64,000 nucleotides of DNA from an uncultured Hymenobacter sp. (lineage in GTDB: Bacteria > Bacteroidota > Bacteroidia > Cytophagales > Hymenobacteraceae), in assembly GCA_913776615.1 (NCBI GenBank), contig CAJYPK010000025.1, positions 1 to 64,000 of the forward strand. The letters are read 5' to 3'. The notes beneath the pieces are model-generated. The model made no database searches. It was not told the DNA's origin and was given only the letters and a program-made list of their open reading frames with translations. Made by a program: the position numbers and the translations under genes. Shown piece after piece: positions 32,540 through 42,978 of the stretch (position 1 is the stretch's first letter; each line of letters begins with the position of its first letter).

Positions 32540-34349
32540 AGAATTCGACGCCCATTTTCGCCGGGGCCTGGAACACGATGCCGACTGGTCGGCCCTCCCG
32601 GACGCGGACGCCTGGCAGCGAATGGAGCAGTTGCTCGATGCCGAGCCCGCGCCGCCCGCGCCCCGCCGGGTGCGGCGCGGGCGCAGCGCGCTAGCCCTTC
32701 TCTTACTATTACTCGTGGCCGGGCTGAGCTGGTATTATCAGCCCAGCCACCGCCGCGGGGCTACGGGCCGGCCCGCGGCGGTGGCGGGCTTATCCAGCCG
32801 AGTGGCAACCGCTTCTCCTGCCCCATCCTCTGCGCCGACGGCGGTTCCCGCAACGCCGCTAGCCGGGCCACCCTCACTGGCGGCAGCTCCTGCTGCCGCT
32901 CGGCCGGCCGTGGTGGCCGCCGCAACGCCCGATACCACCAGCTACCTCGTTGCTACCGGCGCGGGCAGCTCACCATCGCGCCGCCGCTTACTTGCCCTGC
33001 CGCTTGGGTCGGGCACCGAAGCCCGGCGGCAGCCAGCGACGGCCGAAGTCCTGGTGCCAGCCAGCCAGTCCCGCAAACAAGCCACTCCTAAAGAAAGCAT
33101 TGCCGCTGCAAAATCCTCACTCAACGCGGCGCCTGCTGCGGCAGCTGAGCTAGGCTTGCCAGCTAACGCTCCCGGGGCAGTAGCCAGCGGCCCGGCGGCT
33201 GGCAAAGCCCTTACGCCGCTCGCTAATTCGACTACGTCCACTACCCGGCGGCGGCCTACGCACCGCACCCTGGCCGCCACTGCCGCCGTAGCGGGCCGCC
33301 CCGGGGCACGGCGGCCCCGCCCCGCCCCGGCCGAGACTCGCCAGGTTCGGCGCGCATCCTTGCCCGCGGCAACCTTAGCCCCAGCCGCGGTGGCCGGGGC
33401 GCGGGCCAGTGATGGCGTACCTAAGCTTGCCGTGGCAATTTCGGCGCGGACCGCGGTCGCCCCGCGTCGTGCTACCCGGCACCGCGGCAATTCCTCCGTT
33501 CGTAAAAACCTAGTTTCTACGGCGGTAACCTTCGCCGCTGGGACTTCCCTAGCCGCCCGCTCGCTGGCACCGGGGTCGGCGGCGCCCGCGGCCCAAACCA
33601 GTACTGAGCAGCCGCCCCAAGCCGTAGCCCCGCTGACTGGCACCGGTTGGCCGAGCGGGCGGCCCGACTCGCTGCCGGCCGCCCTGCCCCTGGCCCGGGT
33701 AATGCCCTTCGACTCGCTCCCGCGCCCTAAGCCCTTGCCTACCACTGCCTACCGCCTGCACATCGGCCTGCTGGCCGCGCCCGAGCTGAGCGCAGTGCGG
33801 CAGCAAGGCACCGGCATCGGCGGCAGCGCAGGCATTGAGGTGGAGTACCGGCTGGCCGCACGCTGGCGCCTGAGTACCGGCTATTTGCAGGCCATCAAGC
33901 ACTACGCCGCAGCTGGCAGCGATTACCGACTGGCCACCGCCTGGCCCAGCAGCTGGGTGCTGAACGACGTCACCGCCAGCTGTCGCATTATCGACGTGCC
34001 CCTCAACCTGCGCTACGACGTATGGCAGGGGACGCAGCGGCGGGCCTTCGTGAGCGGCGGCCTCTCGTCGCTCTTCATGCGGCGCGAAGACTACACCTAC
34101 CACTACGAAGTGGGCGGCAAGCCCCGCAGCTCGGCCTGGCAGTTTTTAAATTATTCCAACCACCCCTTTCAGGTGCTGAACCTGACGGTGGGCTACGAGC
34201 AGCGCCTCAGCCAGCGCTGGGCGCTCCAGGTGGAGCCCTACCTGAAGCTGCCCCTCGGCGGCGTGGGCTACGGGGCCGTGCGCTTGCAGAGCGCCGGCGT
34301 TTTCTTCTCGCTCAAATACGGCCTGTTGCGAGGTCCGGCGGCCCGCTAG
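32514..34349 (+). CDS. Anti-sigma-like transmembrane protein with outer-membrane barrel domain
   Basis: A 611-residue protein in three parts. Residues 1-55 are acidic and look cytosolic (DEEFDAHFRRGLEHDADWSA, DADAWQRMEQLLDAE), followed by one membrane helix at about 58-75 (ALALLLLLLVAGLSWYY). Residues 80-405 are a low-complexity linker rich in Ala, Pro, Thr and Arg. Residues 410-605 have the alternating pattern of a small outer-membrane beta barrel (YRLHIGLLAAPELSAV, AGIEVEYRLAARWRLSTGY, LNLTVGYEQRLSQRWALQVE, GVFFSLKYGL). The gene overlaps the sigma gene by 26 nt, so the N-terminus is a candidate sigma-binding domain. The topology is inferred. Confidence 0.75.
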   Translation: MPTPFTSDEEFDAHFRRGLEHDADWSALPDADAWQRMEQLLDAEPAPPAPRRVRRGRSALALLLLLLVAGLSWYYQPSHRRGATGRPAAVAGLSSRVATASPAPSSAPTAVPATPLAGPPSLAAAPAAARPAVVAAATPDTTSYLVATGAGSSPSRRRLLALPLGSGTEARRQPATAEVLVPASQSRKQATPKESIAAAKSSLNAAPAAAAELGLPANAPGAVASGPAAGKALTPLANSTTSTTRRRPTHRTLAATAAVAGRPGARRPRPAPAETRQVRRASLPAATLAPAAVAGARASDGVPKLAVAISARTAVAPRRATRHRGNSSVRKNLVSTAVTFAAGTSLAARSLAPGSAAPAAQTSTEQPPQAVAPLTGTGWPSGRPDSLPAALPLARVMPFDSLPRPKPLPTTAYRLHIGLLAAPELSAVRQQGTGIGGSAGIEVEYRLAARWRLSTGYLQAIKHYAAAGSDYRLATAWPSSWVLNDVTASCRIIDVPLNLRYDVWQGTQRRAFVSGGLSSLFMRREDYTYHYEVGGKPRSSAWQFLNYSNHPFQVLNLTVGYEQRLSQRWALQVEPYLKLPLGGVGYGAVRLQSAGVFFSLKYGLLRGPAAR

Positions 34350-34476
34350 CCTAGCGGCGGGCATTGCTCCTATTTCCGGCGTGCTGCTTTCCACGGGTTT
34401 TCACCCGTGCAGCTACCGCTTTGCTTGTCGAAAAAAATTCATTTTACAAATTATTCAATTTAAACTACGCTTTTTG

Positions 34477-34896
34477 ATGCCAAATTTCTCTTCTTCGGCC
34501 GCTGCGTGGCGCGGCCTGGGGCTGGCCGTACTCGCGTTGGCTGCCAGCTGCACGTATTCGCACGGCCCCGACCCTAGCCCGGCAACTCCGACCACGGGTA
34601 CTGGCTCCACGGCCAACCCCTGCAACGACCCCGCTCCCCCAACCTACGCGGCGGTCGTGTCGCCCATCCTGGATGCGCGCTGCCGGGGTTGCCACGGCAC
34701 GGCGTTTCAGACGCGGGGCGGCGGCCTCGACCTGAGCACCTACCAGGCCCTGACGCGGCTGCCCGGCAACGTGCTGCTGGGCGTCATCCGGCAAGAGGCC
34801 GGCTTTAGTCCCATGCCCAAGGGCGGGGCCAAGCTCTCCGACTGCGACATCGCCCGCATTCAGGGCTGGGTCGATGCGGGCCGCCTGAATAACTAG
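34477..34896 (+). CDS. Haem-binding c-type cytochrome lipoprotein
   Basis: A 139-residue lipoprotein: a hydrophobic leader ends in LAASC (lipobox), followed by a Pro/Thr linker and a small domain with one CxxCH haem motif, C-R-G-C-H in DARCRGCHGTAF, with a possible Met ligand in SPMPKGGAKLSD. The layout matches the planctomycete-type cytochrome C domain family that binds electron carriers at the surface. It heads a run of three co-directional genes with gaps of 35 and 30 nt. The ATG at 34477 yields the lipoprotein signal. Confidence 0.88.
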   Translation: MPNFSSSAAAWRGLGLAVLALAASCTYSHGPDPSPATPTTGTGSTANPCNDPAPPTYAAVVSPILDARCRGCHGTAFQTRGGGLDLSTYQALTRLPGNVLLGVIRQEAGFSPMPKGGAKLSDCDIARIQGWVDAGRLNN

Positions 34897-34931
34897 GTCG
34901 CCTTTTCCATCTTTCATTTTCCCCCTAGCGC

Positions 34932-35486
34932 ATGAAACTGCTACTCTGCATCGGGCTGGCGGGGGTACTGGCTACCCCCCGTACCGGCCCCAATCCCACC
35001 GTTTTCGCTACCAAATCGGGGCAGGTTCGCTTCGAGGCGAGCAGCCCGCTCGAAGACATTGAGGCCACCAACGAAACCACGGCGGCCGTGCTCAATCTGC
35101 CCGCCGCGCAATTGGCCTTTGCCGTGCCCGTGGCCGGCTTCAAGTTCAAGCGCACGCTGATGCAGGTGCATTTCAATGAGAACTACCTCGAATCGGAAAA
35201 GTACCCGCTGGCCACGTTCAAAGGGCGCTTCACGGGCGGGAGCCCGGCCGAGCTGGCTACGCCCGGCCCGCACGCGGTGCAGGTGACGGGCGAGCTGGCC
35301 ATCCACGGCGTGACGCGCACCATCGCGGTGCCCGCCACCCTGGAGCTGCGGGGCGGGCGGCTGCTGGCCCACGCGCAGCTCGACGTGGCGCCGGCCGACT
35401 ACAACATCGCCATTCCGCTGCTCGTGCGCAGCCAGGTGGCCAAGGTGGCGCACGTGCAAGTGGTCCTCGATTGCGCCCCGCAATAA
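34932..35486 (+). CDS. YceI-like protein
   Basis: A 184-residue exported protein of the YceI lipocalin-like family, which binds isoprenoid or other lipid-like molecules. It has a short signal peptide (MKLLLCIGLAGVLA) and the family strands SGQVRFEASSPLEDIEATN, VHFNENYLESEKYPLATFKG, VTGELAIHGVTRTIAVPATL and a final VAKVAHVQVVLDC. It is part of the putative operon with the haem lipoprotein and the DUF5777 barrel, which suggests a role in envelope redox or quinone-like chemistry, but this is inference. Confidence 0.88.
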   Translation: MKLLLCIGLAGVLATPRTGPNPTVFATKSGQVRFEASSPLEDIEATNETTAAVLNLPAAQLAFAVPVAGFKFKRTLMQVHFNENYLESEKYPLATFKGRFTGGSPAELATPGPHAVQVTGELAIHGVTRTIAVPATLELRGGRLLAHAQLDVAPADYNIAIPLLVRSQVAKVAHVQVVLDCAPQ

Positions 35487-35516
35487 CTACTCTTCCACCC
35501 TTTTTTCTTGCTACTC

Positions 35517-36422
35517 ATGAAGTTGACTCGCTACGCCGGGGCCTGCCTGACGGGCCTGCTGCTGAGTTCCCTGCTCGCTTCCACTGCCCACGCGCAGGCC
35601 GACTTGCTGGGCCAATTGGTGCAGCAAACCACCGCTGAGCAACCGCACCAAGTGGTGACGGCCACCTTTAAGGGCACGCGCATCATCAACTCGCAAACCG
35701 TGGAAACGCCCGGCGCGGGCACGCTGCTTTTTCTCATTCAGCATCGCTTCGGCACGCTCAATTCGGGGGCGTATAACTTTTTCGGCCTCGACCAGGCCGT
35801 GCTGCGGCTCGGGCTGGAATATGGCCTCACCGACCGGCTGGCCGTGGGCGTGGGACGCAGCTCGCAGGAAAAAACCTTCGACGGCTTCGCCAAATATCGC
35901 CTGCTGGAGCAAGCGACCGGGATGCACCCCATGCCCGTATCGGTGGCGCTGCTGGCCTCGGCGGCGGTTACCACGCTCAGGTTCGACCCGTCCGATGCCC
36001 GGACTACCAGCTCGCGCGTCACCTACGCTTACCAGGCGCTGCTGGCCCGTAAGTTCAGCCCCAGCCTGTCGGTGCAGCTGATGCCCACGCTCGTGCACCG
36101 CAACTACGTGGCTACCAGCGCCGCCCAAAACGACGTGTACGCCCTCGGCGCGGGCCTGCGCCAGAAGGTGACCAAGCGCACCGCCATTACTGCCGATTAT
36201 TATTACCTGCTGCCCGGCAACACCGCCCGCAATTTTCGCAACGCGCTGGGGGTGGGCGTCGATCTCGAAACCGGCGGCCACGTGTTTCAGCTGCACGTTA
36301 CCAACTCGCTTGGCATGACGGAGAAGTTTTTCGTCCCCGAAACCACGGGTAATTTCTTCGCGGGTGACCTCTACTTCGGCTTCACGGTGGCCCGCAGCTT
36401 CACCGTGCGGCCCCAGCGCTAG
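35517..36422 (+). CDS. DUF5777 family beta-barrel protein
   Basis: A 301-residue outer-membrane protein. A signal peptide (MKLTRYAGACLTGLLLSSLL, cleaved near AHAQ) precedes a barrel with alternating hydrophobic strands typical of DUF5777: TATFKGTRIINSQTVETPG, LFLIQHRFGTLNSGAYNFFG, LEYGLTDRLAVGVGRSS and VFQLHVTNSLGMTEKFF. The family is Bacteroidota-specific and often accompanies YceI and cytochrome genes, as here. Its cargo or function is unknown. The ATG at 35517 is preferred over an upstream TTG. Confidence 0.88.
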   Translation: MKLTRYAGACLTGLLLSSLLASTAHAQADLLGQLVQQTTAEQPHQVVTATFKGTRIINSQTVETPGAGTLLFLIQHRFGTLNSGAYNFFGLDQAVLRLGLEYGLTDRLAVGVGRSSQEKTFDGFAKYRLLEQATGMHPMPVSVALLASAAVTTLRFDPSDARTTSSRVTYAYQALLARKFSPSLSVQLMPTLVHRNYVATSAAQNDVYALGAGLRQKVTKRTAITADYYYLLPGNTARNFRNALGVGVDLETGGHVFQLHVTNSLGMTEKFFVPETTGNFFAGDLYFGFTVARSFTVRPQR

Positions 36423-36641
36423 GCGGGCCGACTAAGGTTTTGCTGCCCGGCCCCGGCCCCCACCGCTGCCCCGCCGAGTAGTCAGGTACCGGCCCCGTGC
36501 GCGAGCCGACTTCCCTCTCCTTACCCCTTTACTCAGCTTCCCCAGCCACTCGCCAGCGGCTGACTGCTACCGACTTGCCTTTTCACAAGATCCTTTTCCA
36601 AGCTCAATTCCTTGCTCAACAACCACTTAACCACGTTCCTC

Positions 36642-37523
36642 ATGCGTAAAAAATCCTTTCTCTGCCAACTGAGTGGGTCCGCCGGGCTGGCCCTAGGCCT
36701 GGGTCTGAGCCTGACCGCCTGCAAAAAAGACGATGCCCCGACGGCCGCCTCAACCCCGGCCAACGTGAAGCTGGCTACCTCTGCCTCGCTGGGGACCATC
36801 CTCACCGATTCGGCGGGCAATACGCTGTATTTCTTCGCCCTCGACGTGGCCGGCACCAACTCGTGCACCAGCGCCGCGTGCAATCCCACCTGGCCCGTGT
36901 ATTACGGGGGGCGCATTACTCCACCCAGCTGGTTGAATGCCAGCGATTTCAGCAGTAAAAAAACCGCCGATGGCCGCAACCAGACTTTCTACAAAGGCTG
37001 GCCGCTCTACTACTACGCGCCGGCCGTCAACGGCACCAACACCCGCGAAGCCGCTGGCCAAACGGGGGGCAACGGCGTCGGCGGCGTGTGGTACGTGCTC
37101 AACCCAACTTACAGTGTCATGCTGGGTCGCAAGAGCGTGGTGGACCAGACCACCAACGTCGCCACTACCAAAACCTATCTGACCGACGCCCAGGGCCGTA
37201 CGCTGTATTACTTTGCCAAGGACGACGCCTCCCCCAACACCAAGCCCACCAACTGCACGGGCGGCTGCCTCAGCGCCTGGCCGGCGTTGCTCCTGAGCGC
37301 CCCCGTAGTTCCCTCCGGCCTGAACGCGAGCGACTTCAGCACCATCACTCGCACCGAGACAACTTCCTCTGGTCCCTACGGCAGCGCCACGAGCGGCACG
37401 CAGCAGCTCACCTACAAAGGGCACCCGCTGTATTACTTCATCAACGACAACACCACCCGCGGCCAGGTGACCGGCGACCACCTCACTAGCTTCGGCGACT
37501 ACTGGTTTGTGGCCGCGCCCTAA
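36642..37523 (+). CDS. Lipoprotein with two Lipoprotein_15 repeats
   Basis: A 293-residue lipoprotein (signal ending LTAC, then KKDDAPTAAS) with two copies of the secreted Lipoprotein_15 repeat (PF03640): TILTDSAGNTLYFFALD and TYLTDAQGRTLYYFAKD, each followed by a Cys-containing turn (SCTSAACNPTWP, NCTGGCLSAWP) and a GWPLYYY- or GHPLYYF-type segment. The function of the repeat is unknown; it often neighbours cytochrome genes. It stands 219 nt after the DUF5777 gene, so it may have its own promoter. Confidence 0.88.
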   Translation: MRKKSFLCQLSGSAGLALGLGLSLTACKKDDAPTAASTPANVKLATSASLGTILTDSAGNTLYFFALDVAGTNSCTSAACNPTWPVYYGGRITPPSWLNASDFSSKKTADGRNQTFYKGWPLYYYAPAVNGTNTREAAGQTGGNGVGGVWYVLNPTYSVMLGRKSVVDQTTNVATTKTYLTDAQGRTLYYFAKDDASPNTKPTNCTGGCLSAWPALLLSAPVVPSGLNASDFSTITRTETTSSGPYGSATSGTQQLTYKGHPLYYFINDNTTRGQVTGDHLTSFGDYWFVAAP

Positions 37524-37569
37524 TTGGGTAGCCACTTTTATGTAGTTTAATGATAGCTTACCTGTAAAA

Positions 37570-37652
37570 TGTCATTGCGAACGCAGCGAAGCAATCACAC
37601 TCGAACGGCTGTATTAAGCGGGTGCGATTGCTTCGCTGCGCTCGCAATGACA
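37570..37652. repeat. REP-like hairpin (GTCATTGCGA subtype)
   Basis: Arms TGTCATTGCGAACGCAGCGA (37570) and TCGCTGCGCTCGCAATGACA (ending 37652) with central AAGCAATC/GATTGCTT. It is the second subtype of the dispersed hairpins, lying between two convergent genes; a broken relative is at 40341. Confidence 0.88.
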
Positions 37653-37697
37653 GACAACTCTAAGCCGACTAATAACTTAATTGCCCTAAATACCTTC

Positions 37698-38123
37698 TCA
37701 GCCAATCACCGCCATTGTGGCGGAAGCTTTGGCAATGAGTACGTCGTCGCACCACACCTCAGCCTCGCAGAAATGCAGCCGCCGCCCGGCCTTCAACACC
37801 CAGCCAATAGCCTTTATGCGCTGGCCGACGCCCGGATTCAGATAGCTCACTTTTAAGTCGGACGTCACCACGCCCTGGCTCTCGGATACGAGCGTGACGG
37901 CCGCGAAGCCCGCCGCCAGATCGGCCATCGTGGCCACGAGGCCGCCGTGGGCGAAGCCCCGCTGCTGCTGATGCTGCTGACTTAGCGCGAGTTCGGCCTC
38001 GATACGGCCGGGCTCAATGCGGGTAAGGTCGGCCCCAATGAGGTGCATAAAATACTGGCGCTGGAGCTTTTCGCGGATGCGGGCTTCGAGGTCGGGGGCG
38101 GATTCGGGGGGGATGGTAGGCAT
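37698..38123 (-). CDS. PaaI-type hotdog thioesterase
   Basis: A 141-residue hotdog-fold thioesterase of the PaaI/YigI kind, which hydrolyses acyl-CoA thioesters. Visible features: RQYFMHLIGADLTRIEPGRI, then HQQQRGFAHGGLVATMADLAAG, with the HGG turn and an acidic catalytic residue in the following helix, and VVTSDLKVSYLNPG. The ATG at 38123 fits the family length; the frame upstream is longer but overlaps the divergent NUDIX gene's leader. Substrate is unknown. Confidence 0.88.
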   Translation of the reverse strand: MPTIPPESAPDLEARIREKLQRQYFMHLIGADLTRIEPGRIEAELALSQQHQQQRGFAHGGLVATMADLAAGFAAVTLVSESQGVVTSDLKVSYLNPGVGQRIKAIGWVLKAGRRLHFCEAEVWCDDVLIAKASATMAVIG

Positions 38124-38232
38124 ATGGGGGCCAAAGATATCGGCTGCCCGGCGGGCCAGGCCACCCCCCAAATTCGCCCGCTCCGGGCGGCTTTGCGTAA
38201 AGCCCAGCATTCTCGGGGCTACCTTCGTTGCT

Positions 38233-38742
38233 ATGTCCACTGCTGATTTTAATTCAACCAATTCTCTTTTAGCACCTTACGCCGGCCTGGTGCGGGTGCG
38301 GGTGGGGGGCATCCTGGTGCGCGACGGGGCTATTTTGCTGGCGGCCCACCGGGGGCTGCTACCCGGCGACACCCCGTTTTGGTCGCCACCCGGCGGGGGC
38401 TGGGCCTTTGGCGAGAGCCTGAAGCAGGCCCTGCAACGCGAGTTTTCGGAGGAAACCGGCCTGGCCGTGCGCGTGGGGCGGCAGCTGCACCTGCACGAGT
38501 TTCGGCACGATAATCTTCAGGCCCTCGAAATCTTTTTTGAGGTAGCGCCCGACGACCCCGCCGCTACCCCGCGCCTGGGCCACGACCCCGAGCACGCGGC
38601 CGACGCGCAGCTGCTTGCCGAGCTGGCTTGGCGCACCCCGCGCCAACTGCTGGCCCTGCCCCCCGCCCAGGTACACCCCGTGCTGCGCGGCCTGCTCAGC
38701 ACCGACGACATCTTCGTTCCCCAGGTGCTGCTGCATCCCTAG
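38233..38742 (+). CDS. NUDIX hydrolase
   Basis: A 169-residue pyrophosphohydrolase. The NUDIX box reads G-W-A-F-G-E-S then LKQALQREFSEETGL, fitting Gx5Ex7REUxEExGU, after the strand WSPPGGGWAFG. These enzymes cleave nucleoside diphosphates linked to other groups; the substrate cannot be read from the sequence. It is divergent from the thioesterase gene with 109 nt between starts and is followed by the DUF3822 gene at a gap of 79 nt. Confidence 0.9.
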   Translation: MSTADFNSTNSLLAPYAGLVRVRVGGILVRDGAILLAAHRGLLPGDTPFWSPPGGGWAFGESLKQALQREFSEETGLAVRVGRQLHLHEFRHDNLQALEIFFEVAPDDPAATPRLGHDPEHAADAQLLAELAWRTPRQLLALPPAQVHPVLRGLLSTDDIFVPQVLLHP

Positions 38743-38821
38743 CCCCTCGTTTCGAGCTGCTTGCCGCGGCCAGCGGCGTAGTTTCGCCCGAAAACGGAAA
38801 GCGCGCAAGTACTTTTACCCC

Positions 38822-39694
38822 GTGCCTGCTTCTTCTGCCCTGCCCGCTTCCTCTCCGCTCAGCCTGCGCGACGACACCTTCGACGCGGCCAACCCTACCG
38901 CCTACCACCTCTATGCCCTGGCCGGCGCGGGCCGTCTGCGCCTGGCCGCTCTGGAGGTAGCCCGCCACAAAATCGTCACCTTCGACGACCTGCCGCTACC
39001 CGAACTCACCGATTTGCCCGCCGTAGCAACCGATACGCTGCTGGGCCAGCCCGGCTGGGCGCGCCTGCGGCTGGCCCTGGCGGGCGGGGCCACGCCCCTG
39101 CTGCCCGCCCCCCTGTACCGCCCCGGCGATGAGACGGCCTACCTGCGCCCGCACCACGAGCTGGCACCCGGCGAAGAGGCTCTGGCCTACACGCTGCACC
39201 TCCCCACCCCGGCTACCGATATCGTGAGCCTGTTTGCCGCGCCAGCCAGCCTGGGGCAATGGCTGCGGCAGCTGCACGGCCCCAGTGCCCGGCTGCTGCC
39301 CCAAGCCAGCGCTCTGCTCGGCGGCCTGCTGCACCAGCGGGCCCCCAGCGGCGCCCCGCGCCAGGTGTACCTCAACCTGGCCGCCCAAGAGCTAACGGTT
39401 ATTGTACTCGGCGACCAGGTGGAGCTGTGCAATTCATTTACCGTGAGTACGGCCGAAGACGTGGTCTACTATACTATTCTTGTGATGCAGGAGCTGGGGC
39501 TGAATCCCGACCGGGATGCCGTCACTATCTGGGGCGAGCTCACGAGTGAATCGGCCACTTTCGTGCTGCTGAGCACCTACGTGCGGCATTTGCGCTTCGG
39601 CACCCGGCCGTTTGGCCTGCAGTACTTCTACTATCTTAACGAGATAGCCGATTACCGGCACTTCGACTTGTTCAGCTTGGCTTTCTGCGAATAA
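38822..39694 (+). CDS. DUF3822 family protein
   Basis: A 290-residue protein of the Bacteroidota DUF3822 family, with ASKHA-like strands: HLYALAGAGRLRLAALE, QVYLNLAAQELTVIVLGDQ, FTVSTAEDVVYYTILVMQE and TIWGELTSESATFVLLSTYV. In this group DUF3822 often lies directly before coaD, as here (36-nt gap), and an rsmD gene; rsmD is absent from this window. The start is a GTG at 38822, which gives the family-like opening (M)PASSALPASS; an upstream frame would overlap the NUDIX gene. Confidence 0.87.
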   Translation: MPASSALPASSPLSLRDDTFDAANPTAYHLYALAGAGRLRLAALEVARHKIVTFDDLPLPELTDLPAVATDTLLGQPGWARLRLALAGGATPLLPAPLYRPGDETAYLRPHHELAPGEEALAYTLHLPTPATDIVSLFAAPASLGQWLRQLHGPSARLLPQASALLGGLLHQRAPSGAPRQVYLNLAAQELTVIVLGDQVELCNSFTVSTAEDVVYYTILVMQELGLNPDRDAVTIWGELTSESATFVLLSTYVRHLRFGTRPFGLQYFYYLNEIADYRHFDLFSLAFCE

Positions 39695-39730
39695 GCCCGC
39701 GTTTCCCGTCCTAGTCCCTTCCACGTCGCC

Positions 39731-40198
39731 ATGCAAAAAATCGCGCTCTTTCCCGGCTCCTTCGACCCCTTCACCAATGGCCACCTCGACGTGGTACGGC
39801 GCGGTGTGGGGCTGTTCGACGAGGTGATTATCGCCATCGGCACTAATAGCAGCAAGCAGCGCTACCTACCCGTAGAGTGGATGATCGCGCAGCTCACTAC
39901 CCTATTTGCCGACGAGCCGCGGGTGTCGGTGCGCAGCTACCAAGGACTTACTACTGAGTTTGCCCGCGCTACCGGGGCGCGCTACCTGCTCCGGGGCCTG
40001 CGCAACACCCTGGACTTCGAGTACGAAAATGCCATCGCCCAGGCCAACCGGCACCTAAACCCCGACCTCGAAACGGTATTTCTGCTCACCTCGCCTACCC
40101 TGGCGGGCGTGAGCAGTACTATCATCCGCGAGATTCACCGCTTTGGGGGCGAGGTGGGTCCGTTCGTGCCTTTCGCGCTGCCAGCGGTGGCAGGCTAG
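39731..40198 (+). CDS. coaD: Phosphopantetheine adenylyltransferase
   Basis: CoaD makes dephospho-CoA from ATP and 4'-phosphopantetheine, the penultimate step of CoA synthesis. The 155-residue enzyme starts KIALFPGSFDPFTNGHLDVV with the T/HxGH nucleotidylate motif, has EWMIAQLTTLFADEPRVSV, ARYLLRGLRNTLDFEYE and VSSTIIREIHRFGGEV, all family signatures. It follows the DUF3822 gene closely, so the two are probably co-transcribed. Confidence 0.96.
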   Translation: MQKIALFPGSFDPFTNGHLDVVRRGVGLFDEVIIAIGTNSSKQRYLPVEWMIAQLTTLFADEPRVSVRSYQGLTTEFARATGARYLLRGLRNTLDFEYENAIAQANRHLNPDLETVFLLTSPTLAGVSSTIIREIHRFGGEVGPFVPFALPAVAG

Positions 40199-40482
40199 GG
40201 GGAGGATGGCTGCGCTTCCAGCCACGCGGCTGCCCGTGCCCATGCGTCATGCTGAGTATGATCACAGCCAGGGTGTTGAAATAGCCGCGATTAGGAAACT
40301 TCTTTAAGTTATTGTCAGTGGACTGAGCTTCTCATCGCCTGTCATTGCGAGCAACGCGAAGCACTGACAGGCGATTTACCCAACTCGGTTAGCTGCGAAG
40401 AATAGAGTCAATAAAAAAAGGCGGCCATTTCCAGCTATTGGAAATGGCCGCCCTTTTCGCTTATCAAGCTAGTCTACCCAGC
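40199..40482. other. Intergenic stretch with decayed REP fragments and a terminator
   Basis: 284 nt between convergent coaD and DUF4199-like genes. A broken GTCATGCTGAG piece lies near 40245 and a GTCATTGCGAG piece with a short CTGTCAGTG copy near 40341; both look like remnants of REP-like hairpins. A terminator ends the stretch. No gene seen. Confidence 0.6.
40413..40457. terminator. Bidirectional intrinsic terminator
   Basis: AAAAAAAGGCGGCCATTTCC-AGCTATT-GGAAATGGCCGCC with T-runs on both sides, between convergent coaD and the DUF4199-like gene. Confidence 0.93.
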
Positions 40483-40980
40483 CTAGCGCTCCATAGCTTT
40501 CAGCGGGTCGATGGGATCGGCTTTGTAATACTGCATGGCTATCAGCGAGGTAATTACGCCCGTCATGGTACCCAGCAGCACGATGGCCAAGAAGGCCACT
40601 ACTACCGACAGGTCGAAGCCGAACAGGTTTTCTACCTGCGTCAGGTCGAGCGAGCGGGGCATGATAACCGACAGGATGATGAAGAACAGCCCGAGAATTA
40701 CCGAGGCCACCATGGCCGAGATAATGCCGGTGCCGTAGCCACCGAGGTAGGGCATGTGATCACCGCGCAGCTGGCGCAGGTGCCGAATGGCCATCACCGA
40801 GCCGATAACGAGGATGAGTACGTCGAGGCTGCCGGCCTCGATTCGCGAGAAGAAACCCAGCAGCGCCGCCGCCAAGGTGTAGATGCAGAGTACAGCGGCC
40901 GTCAGCAGGCCGTAGCGGAAGCCATTTTGCTCGGGAGTGAGCGAGTGCGCAGAAGGTACCGTGAGAGAGCGGGAAGCCAT
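40483..40980 (-). CDS. DUF4199-like membrane protein
   Basis: A 165-residue membrane protein with four hydrophobic helices (TAAVLCIYTLAAALLGFF, VLILVIGSVMAI, VASVILGLFFIILSVIM, VVAFLAIVLLGTMTGVI) and the LGGYGTGIISAM turn that I link to DUF4199 proteins of Bacteroidota. Function unknown. It is convergent with coaD and divergent from the ABC-F gene at 41173. Confidence 0.7.
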   Translation of the reverse strand: MASRSLTVPSAHSLTPEQNGFRYGLLTAAVLCIYTLAAALLGFFSRIEAGSLDVLILVIGSVMAIRHLRQLRGDHMPYLGGYGTGIISAMVASVILGLFFIILSVIMPRSLDLTQVENLFGFDLSVVVAFLAIVLLGTMTGVITSLIAMQYYKADPIDPLKAMER

Positions 40981-41172
40981 AGGAAAAGGAGTTTAAGAGG
41001 AATTGATGCCCGGAAGCCACGGGGAGCGACTTCAGGCTTTTATACTGAAATTTCGGGCGGGATGTTGTGTCTGGGCCGGGGCACAAAATGCGGCTGGCTG
41101 GCGTTGTGCAGCAGCAAGGCCGGGCGGCAGCGTATTTTTGGGAAGTTTTTTCGGTTTCTTATTCTGGCTTAG

Positions 41173-42804
<1,632 letters not shown>

Positions 42805-42805
42805 T

Positions 42806-42972
42806 GGAGTTATGAATTAGGAGTTAGAAGTTATGAGTTGGCTTATTGGGCTTTTGTCGCCGCTTCCCGCCCGAACAGACGAGAAACAGGTCGTTAGCAG
42901 TTATGAGCCATCTCCTTTGACTTTTACCTCTGCTTTTTAACTCATAACTTTTAACTCATAATTCATAACTCC
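42806..42972. repeat. AT-rich GAGTTATGA-family inverted repeat
   Basis: Arms at 42806-42839 (GGAGTTATGAATTAGGAGTT...) and 42939-42972 are near-perfect reverse complements. The 99-nt loop carries no gene. The right arm ends 6 nt before the ATG of the next gene, so that gene's translation start lies against the hairpin. Confidence 0.9.
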
Positions 42973-42978
42973 CTCCCA

